DNA of 64,000 nucleotides from Capitulum mitella (taxonomy: Eukaryota > Arthropoda > Thecostraca > Pollicipedomorpha > Pollicipedidae): contig CP099840.1 in the NCBI GenBank assembly GCA_030062745.1, positions 34,041,101 to 34,105,100 of the forward strand, given 5' to 3'. Positions 55,561 through 64,000 of the stretch are shown piece by piece (position 1 is the stretch's first letter; each line of letters begins with the position of its first letter). A program made the position numbers and the translations under genes. The notes beneath the pieces were generated by a model that had not been told where the DNA came from, made no database searches, and worked only from the letters and a program-made list of their open reading frames with translations.

Positions 55561-56268
55561 GGTTAATAAAGCTGGTACATGAAACACATGCTGATTCAAG
55601 GGTATTTCTCTTTCCTTTATTCTCTAGCTGCCAAAACTTTTGCCTCGCTCCATTTCGGCAGATGTTCGCATTTGTCAGTATGGTTTACGATCGCATTGCA
55701 TGTTCGATGGTGTGTGACACCGCGCCTATGTTCGTTTATTAGCATTCGTAGATCTCGTCCTCTTTCGCCAATATGACTTTTCACGACCACCACTAGGTAT
55801 TTCGTATGCCATTCAGGTTCGAGCTCTAGTTTGTCTTCATGTTGCAGTTTTTCAGTAAATCTCGTATTCTCTTACCGTAAGCTATCGCTGCTTTCGTCTT
55901 TCTAGCTTTCGAAACTCTTTTTTCCTGCTTTCTGGTTTCCAGCAAGAAAATACGAGATTTACTGGAAAACCGCAACACAAAGACGAACGCGAACACAAAC
56001 CTGAATAGCATGCTTTACGAAATACCTTGTGGTGGATGTGAAAAGAGTTACGTTGGCGAAATAGGACTAGGTCTACGACTGCGAATGAATGAGCAAGGGC
56101 GTGAACTCAAACATCATCGAACAGCCAATGCGATCGTAAACCATATCAACGAGTACGAACATCTGCCGGAATGGAATGATGCGAAAGTTTTGGCAGTTGC
56201 AGAAAGTAAAGAAAAAACAGAAAGCACTAGAAGTTGCATATATTTCATGCACCGGCTGTATTAATAGT
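55561..56268. mobile_element. Palindromic pair of Penelope-like GIY-YIG fragments
   Basis: Two copies of the same endonuclease region lie 5'-to-5': the left on the minus strand (55561-55871) and the right on the plus strand (55945-56268), with a ~73-bp spacer. The right copy reads MLYEIPCGGCEKSYVGEIGL with the GIY (LYEI) and YIG (YVG) strands, then LRLRMNEQGRELKHHRTANA and IVNHINEYEHLPEWNDAKVL. The left copy encodes the same with stops: HHRTCNAIVNHTDKCEHLPK, then WSEAKVLAARE. The zinc-binding-like Cys pair (PCGGC) before YVG and the His-rich stretch are typical of Penelope-like endonucleases. The arms diverge by roughly 15-20 percent. Neither copy has the reverse transcriptase. Confidence 0.87.
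56010..56264 (+). pseudogene. GIY-YIG endonuclease fragment, right copy
   Basis: An 84-codon open frame with the Penelope GIY-YIG signature, the better-preserved arm of the palindrome. The catalytic Arg expected after YVGE is represented by LRLRM. The downstream Glu/Asn region is lost after KEKTESTRS, where the frame ends in sequence not matching the family. Confidence 0.8.
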
Positions 56269-56339
56269 TGCACGGGTGGCCGGTCAGATATGATGCACTC
56301 GGTTGGGAGGTCAATGTGAGTCCCTAAGATCTCAGAAAC

Positions 56340-57460
56340 TACCGAGGCTAGAGCCACCCTGGAGGAACTCTCTGTTACAGAAGTATGATCTTTCTAGACC
56401 GTAACCTTCAAGGTCAGATGAAGTAAAGAAGGTCAATTTCGGTGCGACTGACCAGATTTTTGCTTGTACCGCGAAAGCTGTTGGTCACAGCGCAAAAAAG
56501 TAAACCCCGTTTTCGTCGGAGACACAAAACGGCAATAGAAAGCATAGAATCGGGAATGCTTGGCTTAGCATTTGTGCTCACATTTGGACTTCAGCTCTTA
56601 AGCCATATCGCTAAAATTTCGCAAAGTGTCTTATACCTTGTTTTGTCGTCTCTCGGGGTAGATTTTGGCGTTGAATTTCGAATTCGGCGCCCAGAATTAC
56701 CTTACATGTCATATTTTGGTCACAAAGGTCGCACAAGGTCACCTGACCTCAACCTAAGTCGCCGACCTTAAGTGACTTCAAAAATGCCGAAAATCGCGAA
56801 GATGTGCTCCACAGAACCAATTATCGCCATCCGATTGCCTCTAAATCAAGTATTTAGAACTGGTTAATGTAAACTCACTGCGTTTCCCAGCTTAGTCAGA
56901 AACTAAACGGACATGGCACAGAATGTGAGACCGAAGGCAAAACCCATCTGACTAATTTCTTTTTTATCTAATCTATCCATCTAATTTCCCCAACGTTTAC
57001 CACACATAGGTAATTTTGGCCGCTGAATTCGAAATCACTGTAGAAAATGCGCTACATGGCACGTTTGTGCAGGAAAAGGGGTGCCAAGATCAATAGCATT
57101 CATCTTAGGTCAGTGACTTCCCATGACCTAGAAAGGACCAAAGCCATAGGAACGTGTGTTCGGCTATCCCTGAAATTGTTTTATGCCATTTTAGCTTTAA
57201 ATTGGGCAATGAACAAAAAATCGGCGGCGTTTCATTGTCTAACCTCTGCAGAAAAGGAGCACGCGCTAGAATATTTCCGGTCATCTGTCCGTGGTCTGAC
57301 CTAAAACCGGCTTGAAACTTGGTGCGCCAGTAAAAGATGACGTATCCTGTTATATTCCCCGTCCTGTTGGCTGGAATGGTTATAACGCAAGTTCTTTGTT
57401 CGGAAATAATGTTTTTTTTTTACATTGAACTGGCATCGTGACCTGACCTCGGATCAACCA
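56340..57460. repeat. AGGTCA-rich stretch
   Basis: About nine AGGTCA/TGACCT words occur in 1.1 kb: TTCAAGGTCAGATG and GAAGGTCAATTT near 56410-56435, a dense run near 56718-56765 (CAAGGTCACCTGACCTCAAC), TAGGTCAGTGACTTCCCATG at about 57108 with TGACCTAG just after, and GTGACCTGACCTCGG near 57440. TCAAGGTCA is the extended half-site used by monomeric nuclear receptors such as FTZ-F1 (known). No gene is adjacent. Confidence 0.4.
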
Positions 57461-57915
57461 AACTATCTTTTTCATTTTATTCATTTAGTTATCTGTGAAC
57501 CCTCAACAGGTTCTAAAGCATGTCTTCAAAACTTTATTCGTGACAGCAGTTTGAAGTTTGCCCTAAAAAGGGTCATTTCTGACAAGCATGCCCTGATCTG
57601 AGCCGCTCTAGCTCAATGGTCTTGAATGATGTTGACTATCGTTTAACACCAAATGATTTTCTTTTCAGTTTCGGTTAGATGTGCCAAATTTGATGCGGCT
57701 GCGCCGCATTGTCCGGGACCTATTCCGGAAAAAAAATCAGAAGAGAGGGAGATTCAAACTGATCCTGCTACCCGAGCGTGTGTAAACGCGCTTGACGTGT
57801 GGCTTTCAACAAAACTGCTGCTAGATTAGCATGGTCGAAGCGTCAGTCGAAAAAAAGTTCCAAGGCTTAGTGATTCCTGTAGTGATTTTCTTTATGGCGG
57901 TTTCATCTGTTTGCT

Positions 57916-57962
57916 GCGTCTTTTTTGTGCACACTGACGAAGACACGTTGTTGTCGAAACGC
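57916..57962 (+). ncRNA. Hammerhead-ribozyme-like core (degenerate)
   Basis: In order: GCGTC (57916-57920), a 13-nt spacer, CTGACGA (57934-57940), a small stem GACA-loop-TGTC (57942-57955), then GAAACGC (57956-57962). CUGANGA, stem II, GAAA and a GUC cleavage triplet whose GCGU pairs with ACGC are the hammerhead core. Stem II has one extra A, and the stem I arms in the spacer hardly pair, so self-cleavage is doubtful. Hammerheads are known in Penelope-like elements, and a TA array lies 70 bp downstream, as beside the Penelope relic at 39 kb. Confidence 0.3.
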
Positions 57963-58032
57963 CTGTGTTATATTGATTGATAGTTTATGTTGGTTTACAT
58001 TTTCATCTCTCTTTGAATATGCCATTCATTAT

Positions 58033-58034
<2 letters not shown>

Positions 58035-58084
<50 letters not shown>
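58035..58084. repeat. (TA)n array
   Basis: About 50 bp of pure TA, downstream of the hammerhead-like motif. Confidence 0.95.
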
Positions 58085-58085
<1 letters not shown>

Positions 58086-59427
58086 TTCAATAAGCAAAGA
58101 CCTTATAATGCCTTCTATCTATATTACCAGTAAAAGGCCTTGTGGGGCACATGACGAACCTGGCTTATTGCATTACTGTTTGGGGCACTGACTCACTGTA
58201 GTACATTTCGCAATACAAACAGATATTCATCGAGTTATTTTAGCAGTCTGCACCGAAAGATTTCAAATTTAAACGTCACGCGCTCATGGAATTGTCCGCT
58301 GTCATTGCTGGCAGGCTCAAAAACACCCGTAAAGGATTTAGCCAAGCAAACACATGTATACTCAGGTACCTACATGCCGTTCACTTTTGTGCTGCCATTT
58401 TTGCGTTTTTCATACATTTTTCAATTACATTGCACTGCAGTGTATGGCACAAAACTTTCAAACTAATGGATGCGAATGAAAATGCATAAAACGCAAACCC
58501 TAGCGCTGTCTTTTTGGTGTCAGTTTTGAGTTTCAGTGCCCGGTGGCTGTGAAACCATGATCATGCAGATCATGTTACAGTCGGGACGGGCCGGAACGTT
58601 CAATTTGATTCTTTTCTTCAGTAGTTTAAGCAGAAGTTAGGGTCCATACGGCCTCACTTGTTACAACTTACAAAATATACCCCTCCAAACCGTGAGTGCG
58701 CTGCGCTAAAAAGTAATAACGTGGCCGAACTTGTGGCACAGCTGGTGTGGGTTTCTTCTCAACTTCAGCATATAATTCGAATCCAATCTTCAAATACCAT
58801 AGACGTTGACCAAACGCGGAATGAATTGTAAGTGCGTTTTTATTGTAAGAAAACATGGACAAAACCGACTCACAGTCTCATTTCATGGGAAAAACTTTCA
58901 AACTTAACAATCCAGCGTTCGCACAGAACAAAGAATCACGACTAGAATCATCTCTAACAACAGTGCCGTCTGATTTCGCGCGTGGTGGCACCGACAGTGG
59001 ACATCCCGCAAACAGGTGAAAACGCACACAAGACCCACGCTCGGCGGGAAAGATCGGCTGAGACTCAGACCTCCTCGCCTCGGCGATAGGAGGCCCGCAG
59101 ATAAAAGTCTCTCTGAAGAGCAGCTCCCCGCTGCTAAAGCCACGGTGTCGTGAATGGCGAGTTACTAATGATTTCGACTCTTGGCGTAGAGACGCTGGAA
59201 AAAGTGGGGAATGTCTGCATGCTTCGAAACGATTTAGCTGCTCGAATCACCTTAAAGCTTAAGCTGAAGGCGGAGCAAAGACGGTGATTGTTCCTCCTCC
59301 CCATTCTTTCCATGGTCCTACGACTATGCCTGGACCCGCGTAGGGATCATCCAGCACGTCTCTCCCTATAACAACGCTATTGCAACCTGCCGACCGCCTC
59401 TTGGAAAAGGTGGCGCTAGTGTCGCGT
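58085..59427. other. Downstream flank of the cuticle-type gene
   Basis: No gene recognised at 58085-58830. From about 58840 to 59427 it presumably holds the 3' UTR of the minus-strand gene that ends at 59428. Confidence 0.5.
58839..58844 (-). terminator. Candidate polyadenylation signal of the cuticle-type gene
   Basis: TTTATT on the plus strand is AATAAA on the minus strand, about 585 nt after the stop codon. Inferred only. Confidence 0.35.
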
Positions 59428-59643
59428 CTAGGAGTAGCTCGGCGCCGGCGGGGAGTACGACGGTGGGGAGTACGAAGGCGGGGAGTACGACGGTGGGGAG
59501 TACGGCGCGGGAGGTTCCGCGGCGTAACCCTTGCTCTCGCTCTTGCCGTATCCCTTGTCGTCGCCCTTGCCGTACCCCTTGGGTCCGTGGTTGTACTCCC
59601 AGTAGTGTTCGCCGTACCCGCCCTTCTTGTCTGCCCACTTCAC
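59428..59643 (-). CDS. Cuticle-type gene exon 3 with stop
   Basis: The acceptor is CTTCGCTTTCCAG, then GTGAAGTGGGC (VKWAD). There are 71 codons and a TAG stop at 59430-59428. A 15-bp tandem repeat at about 59447-59505 encodes the SPPSY units. Confidence 0.9.
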   Translation of the reverse strand: MKWADKKGGYGEHYWEYNHGPKGYGKGDDKGYGKSESKGYAAEPPAPYSPPSYSPPSYSPPSYSPPAPSYS

Positions 59644-61843
59644 CTGGAAAGCGAAGGCCGAGGTTCAGTGAACAGCGATGCGTGCCTTCGTGAGACACTT
59701 AGCAGGCGTTCTTAATGGAAATGCTTGGCTACGTCTCCTCGAATGAGTATTTCTCTTCGCGTTATTGTGCAGAATCGCAAAGCAAACGATAATACAAAGG
59801 TGCGTTATCAAATAACACCATATTTTCATTAAAATCATAATAAATGTTCTCATCACACGAAAAGACCCACCAATGAAAGAGCGCAAGTGGCATGCATGCT
59901 TAAAAATCAGTTTATTAAGTTTTGTAATGTTTTCTATCAAAACGTTTGGGCTGCTCATTCATATCGGTGTTTTATTCATATGAGCGTTTACTTCAGTTCA
60001 TGAATATAAATTCAGCTCTGTTTCATTAACGAAACGTTTTTCGTTGTAAAGGTCTCCTGGACGTCTCAGAAAATTCTGCGTCCGACTGCCTGAGGAGCCC
60101 GTGCAGAGGTCCTATGGTCACGCTGCCTCTCTGCCGTTTCCTGACTGACCCGGGTGCGGAAGCGGTGGTCCTTGGCCTGCTCGTAGCGGCTGACGTAGTG
60201 GTGCGGGTTGCCGCGGTTCCAGCCGAACTCGTACTCCTTGTGGCCGGGCACGTTGACGTACTGGAAGTAGCCGTCCGGCTGCTTGCCGTAGCTGCCGCCG
60301 TCCTGCGCCGACACGGCGGCCACGAGGGCCACGAGGCAGACCACCGCCAGCTGCGGCAGACGTCGGCGCCGCGGCCGTCACTCGGGTCCGCGGCGGTACG
60401 CGGCCAGTCACAGTCAGGGCGGGAAACATGAACAGCGTTAACAGCGAACGGCGAAAAACGGTTATAGGTACAGGGCCGAACGGTTTAGACTCTGGATCCA
60501 CCGCTGCAATCGCAGGTTAAACACCTGTGCTGCAGTCTCACCCGTCTGCCGTGATTATCTGTAACTGACGCAGTGTCTCCGCCTATCCGCTATTTCAAGG
60601 TCTCACTCAAGAGCAGACACTATCTTCCCAGGCTGCTACATAGACCAAGCGAGAAATGCTTGAATGGCTGCTGAGGATGAGATCCAGTGTGCGGTGCCAA
60701 TTCGATACACAAAAATTGTGACCAGTAGCACTAAAACTTGAAGCAGATGACATTTTTATGTTTTTACTGTTAGCAAGCTCACGTGTTTCACTCATCGTCA
60801 AATCAGAAGGTGCCAGCGGCAAAACTGGTGACAGAGGCAAAACTGTCTTTTTTCTGGGTTCTTTGCTTCTGATTGGAGAATGAGTCTGACTGATGTATGT
60901 TTTGTTTGTTTGAGAACTAGGACGTCTTCTCAGACTCCTTCGAATATGCAAAAAGAAATCGGCTCACTCTGCAGAAACCATGCGACGTCAGCAAAATTTT
61001 CCCCAAGTGATTGGCCTAGTCTCAGCATAATGCTGTCACGCGTCTAGGCATCAGCAATGTGCTAGAGAAAATCATGCCGATTCACGACGTCCTGGCGACA
61101 CCGTCCGGTCTGAGGCAAGGTGACGAGTTGGCAGCTTGGCATATTGCTAAATCAGGAAAATATACTACGTATTGGCCGGTAGCATTATTGCGAGTTGAGA
61201 ACATCCTGATACCCATTCGGCTAGGAAATATTAGATATGGTTCGCAAACAAAGTGGTGGCAGAGATGTTTTCTTGCCCAGTTTGACTATAAACGCGCCTC
61301 CTTTTACTGGCAGAAGACCTAGAATTCGATGAGAGCAGGGATTGGTAGCACATGAAGATTTACCGAAGGGAATGACGTTTCGAGTTTATTCCGAAAAGCA
61401 AGTATAGCTTAGCATACGCACACAGCTGAGAGCAGCTGCTTCTTGCAAAGGAATACCTTACCATTGGAGATACTTAAAACGTAAAGTCAGCGAGATGAGC
61501 TGCGTTCATCTTTCTCAAGATCATTGCGTAAAAAGGAGGCTTTATGGTAGAACACTGAGCGCCAAAGCGGATTATTCACTTATCATTGTGGCCATTTGAA
61601 CGTTACAGTTTTTCTCTTCATCAGTTTAAAATGTGCTATATAAGACCAGCGCTCACAAGAAACAAACTTCAGCTAATTCTTGATCCGTGAATTTGGTTGG
61701 CACAGTCGTCTCCACCCAACATGGTAAGTATGAACGTAGAAACCGTCCGAAAGTCTCTGGCATCTGTCGCACCACACCACTGTGATGCCTCCTGATGACG
61801 CCGCCAGCGCCGCCACCTGACTTACCTTGCCGCAGTGCGCCAT
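59428..61843 (-). CDS. Secreted cuticle-type structural protein, 144 aa, three exons
   Basis: Join on the minus strand: 61843-61826, 60350-60150 and 59643-59428. Residues 1-21 form a signal peptide (MAHCGK, then LAVVCLVALVAAVSA), with cleavage expected before Gln22. Residues 44-92 carry an aromatic, charged core: KEYEFGWNRGNPHH, RYEQAKDHRFRTR and, across the second splice, VKWADKKGGYGEHYWEYNH. The tail (93-144) is rich in Gly, Lys and Tyr, then consists of SPPSY repeats ending PAPSYS. Such Y/G/P-rich secreted proteins are exoskeleton matrix components in arthropods; the core resembles crustacean cuticle proteins I have seen described, though not a classic RR chitin-binding consensus. All junctions fall between codons and have GT..AG borders. 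The exact family and chitin binding are inferred. Confidence 0.85.
60150..60350 (-). CDS. Cuticle-type gene exon 2
   Basis: The acceptor is GACGTCTGCCGCAG, then CTGGCGGTGGTC. There are 67 codons, from the signal peptide's hydrophobic core to HRFRTR. The donor is GTCAGT at 60149. Both phases are 0. Confidence 0.88.
60351..61825 (-). other. Intron 1 of the cuticle-type gene
   Basis: A 1475-bp GT..AG intron between the 18-nt exon and exon 2. At 61085-61130 the plus strand reads VLATPSGLRQGDELA, which resembles the GLRQGD box of LINE reverse transcriptases, so a small LINE fragment may be inserted here. Nothing else is recognised. Confidence 0.75.
61059..61140 (+). pseudogene. Possible LINE reverse-transcriptase scrap
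   Basis: The words TPSGLRQGDELA match a conserved RT box (GLRQGD), but the residues after it do not follow the family. It lies in an intron, antisense to the host gene. Weak evidence from one motif. Confidence 0.3.
61826..61843 (-). CDS. Cuticle-type gene exon 1 (18 coding nt)
   Basis: ATGGCGCACTGCGGCAAG codes MAHCGK and is followed by a perfect donor, GTAAGTCAGG. It is assigned because exon 2 begins at an acceptor with a headless signal peptide (LAVVCLV) in the matching phase, and because a TATA box lies just upstream. A tiny first coding exon that splits the signal peptide is common in cuticle protein genes (known). Confidence 0.82.
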
Positions 61844-61850
61844 GTTGAAC

Positions 61851-61886
61851 GTCTGAGGCGTGCAAGCGCCGCCGGTCCGTTAAATA
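61851..61886 (-). promoter_or_regulatory. TATA box and initiator of the cuticle-type gene
   Basis: TATTTAA on the minus strand (61886-61880) lies 32 bp upstream of the A of a TCAGAC initiator-like motif (61856-61851). The inferred start would leave an 11-nt 5' UTR before the ATG at 61843. Spacing and arrangement are those of arthropod TATA-Inr promoters (known). The minisatellite begins about 75 bp further upstream. Confidence 0.55.
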
Positions 61887-61960
61887 GGAGCCGTTTCTCC
61901 CGCGAGCGCGGTTTCACCTGATAAATCAGCTGAGCCGGCGGCCCGCCCCATGGCGTCAGC

Positions 61961-62490
61961 GGACCGGCACGGCCCGATACACCGCCGTCCCACCGGCACG
62001 GACCGATACACCGCCGTCCCGCCGACACGGCCCGATACACCGCCGTCCCACCGGCACGGCCCGATACACCGCCGTCCCACCGGCACGGCCCGATACACCG
62101 CCGTCCCACCGGAACGGCCCGGTCCAGCGGCGTCCCACCGGCACGGCCCGATACACCGCCGTCCCGCCGGAACGTCCCGATACACCGCCGTCCCGCCGGC
62201 ACGGCCCGATACACCGCCGTCCCGCCGGCACGGCCCGATACACCGCCGTCCCGCCGGCACGGCCCGATACACCGCCGTCCCCGGCACGGCCCGATACACC
62301 GCCGTCCCACCGGCACGGCCCAGTCCACCGCCGTCCCACCATCACGGCCCGGTCCACCGCCGTCCCACCGGCACGGCCCAGTCCACCGCCGTCCCACCGG
62401 CACGGCCCGATCCACTGCCGTCCCACCGGTACGGCCCGACCCAGCGCCGCCTAACCGGCACGGCCCGATCCAACGCCGTCACGAGACGGA
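61961..62490. repeat. 29-bp minisatellite, about 18-19 copies
   Basis: The unit is CGGCACGGCCCGATACACCG followed by CCGTCCCAC. Variants include CGTCCCGC, a 26-bp copy near 62280, and CCAGTCCACC or CCGGTCCACC copies in the right half. The right end decays into CACGAGACGGACCGATCCACC-type units. As 29 is not a multiple of 3, all six frames stay open and give long Arg/Gly/Pro-rich ORFs. None is a gene. Confidence 0.97.
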
Positions 62491-64000
62491 CCGATCCACC
62501 ACTGTCACGGCATGAGACGAGCAGATCCAGTCCAGACGTGATCGACTGATCTAATCCAGTCATGACAGGAGCTGCGGGCCGATCAACCTCAAAGCTTCTG
62601 TCAAGGCCCGAGTTGGACGGATCGACTGATGCAGTTACACGATAGTCAGAATAATCATGTGCTGCAGCGGCACCAGCGACCAGCGAACCGTGCCGAACTG
62701 TCACGCCATCAGTCGGAAGATCAGCCATGACGGTGTCAGAGGTACGTGACGACTGGCTCAGTCACGACGTAATTCGGGTTGTTTACCTGTTCAGGTCCTG
62801 TCCGAGACGAGCTGATCAGTCTTACCGCGGTGCCTTTGAAAATAATTAACTCGTTGCCACTACACGTACCGATCTGATTCTGTCACGACAGGTGGGAGTG
62901 GGACCCACCGGGCTCAGTACGTCGCGTACATATACGTTCCAGTGCGGTCATGATAATACTTTGGGAAATAAATAGGTTGCCGTGCAAATTAAGAGACGCG
63001 GCAGGACAAGCGTGACTTTACATTGCACCTTACCCTGGACATTTTTAGGCCATCCTGTCGGACAAATCACGCCTTGTGGTCCAGGCTAGTTAAAAAGTAA
63101 AGGGCGCATTGATGAACCGAGGGGAGAGCTTTTAGTGTGTGCTAATTTAATCCTTACACTAACTGTCAAGGAGTCAGCCGGTTGTCAGCAGTAGATGTTT
63201 TTGCTGATGGACCTGTGTGTGGGATTTACTGTCTAGAGGGCCTTTCATAGCTAACGAGTCGCGGTTAACCCAACTGTGGGACTGCGTGGATCGAGGGCCA
63301 GGACTGTCTATGTAGCGGGCTGACTAGAGGGAATAAGCTGATGGCAGGTAGTGTAATGAGCCTGACGTGTAACGCTCAATGCCAGGTATTAAAATCGCCC
63401 AAGGAAAATATTCCAAAGCGTGAAGCGGGCGTGTCAGAAGAGACCCCCACCAATGTTAGGGCTAAAGTCTGACCTATCTGTTGAAGGCATTTTTGGCCGT
63501 CAGAAACGTGGTCCGTGTCTGACCTGTGGGGCTGCCTGACATGACTTGGATCAAGCGACCTGGCGACTGACCGCAAAGTGACGCTGGCGTGAAAAACATT
63601 ATTCTGATGACCCCGGTCATTGACCCCGGAACAATGGCCGCTTGTCTGCAGTGAGCCACCAGCTGATGAACGGCTAACGGACGGATGGGTAAGGCAAGGT
63701 AACCTGCTGTATCTGCACTAGTCTGAGACGGAGTGTGGATGGCGCGGCCCGGCATACTTAAAGGGTTCTTCCTTATCCTTTGCTGGCGGAGACTTTTGCT
63801 TTCACTCTGCGGTTGGCCCATCAGGGTCATTTGCAGATAAATTAAAAGAAGTTTTTTTTTGGGGGGACGAGATTCCATCTTGATGACTTGATCAGTGAAC
63901 AAAAGCGGTTCTGGCCCTGTTAGCCTTAAAACCCACCTGGCATTAAGGACCTGTATAGTTAACGCTATTCTGTGCTAGGAGAGGCAGATTTTGCCCCCCC
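62491..64000. other. Intergenic DNA at the window end, no gene supported
   Basis: A 142-codon minus-strand frame at 63474-63902 contains no motif I recognise and may be a repeat. GATCGACTGAT(C/G)-type words near 62540-62630 look like decayed repeat units. The window ends in a C-run. Confidence 0.4.

Noticed and set aside
60363..60427. An alternative first exon of the cuticle-type gene starting at the ATG near 60427
   Set aside because: Its donor would be weak (GTACCG) and its peptide is not signal-like. The exon at 61826-61843 has a perfect GTAAGT donor, a better signal peptide and a TATA/Inr promoter.
61822..62549. Arg/Gly/Pro-rich ORFs up to 199 codons in several frames
   Set aside because: They are the six-frame products of the 29-bp minisatellite, which lacks stop codons in all frames.

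Overview
This is a stretch of animal nuclear genome, most likely from a crustacean. The evidence is spliceosomal introns with GT..AG borders, a TATA/Inr promoter, a typical arthropod secreted cuticle-type protein, the arthropod-like C-terminus of alpha-spectrin, and a dense mixture of retroelement relics (Ty3/Gypsy, LINE, Penelope-like) and DNA-transposon relics (Tc1/mariner-like, hAT-type MITE). The very GC-rich coding exons sitting in AT-rich, repeat-filled intergenic DNA, together with the cuticle protein type, made me think of a barnacle (Thecostraca). That is an inference, not something the sequence proves.

Only three host genes can be supported. (1) The 3' end of the alpha-spectrin gene lies on the plus strand: the penultimate coding exon at 2321-2487 and the last exon at 8756-8884, separated by a 6.3-kb GC-rich intron that holds a 37-bp minisatellite. 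(2) A single-exon class A (rhodopsin-like) GPCR lies on the minus strand at 46585-45260 (441 aa). (3) A three-exon secreted cuticle-type protein (144 aa) lies on the minus strand at 61843-59428. Its first coding exon is only 18 nt long and sits behind a TATA box, with a 29-bp minisatellite immediately upstream of the promoter. I recognise no tRNA, rRNA or CRISPR sequences.

The rest is mostly a graveyard of mobile elements. There is a LINE reverse-transcriptase relic at 10.7-11.4 kb and a 4.2-kb Ty3/Gypsy element with two recognisable LTRs and decayed gag, protease, RT, RNase H and integrase (12.85-17.07 kb). A LINE 3' end (20.7-21.5 kb) is followed by a ~650-bp palindromic element (21.55-22.2 kb). 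A 198-bp hAT-type MITE with near-perfect 8-bp target duplication lies at 25.6 kb. Two opposed copies of a Tc1/mariner-like element lie at 29.9-31.35 kb, next to a 5'-truncated CR1-like LINE with endonuclease tail, RT and a microsatellite 3' tail (31.8-34.2 kb). Penelope-like (GIY-YIG) relics occur at 38.8-39.8 kb, with inverted terminal repeats and TA arrays, and at 55.5-56.3 kb, as a palindromic head-to-head pair. A 1.7-kb inverted-repeat structure of unknown class lies at 41.6-43.3 kb. Several regions are rich in AGGTCA half-sites or carry degenerate 22-bp repeats.

The three host genes have no visible functional link. The most unusual content is structural: five long inverted-repeat structures in 35 kb, (TA)n arrays repeatedly abutting Penelope-like sequence, and a hammerhead-ribozyme-like core at 57.9 kb.
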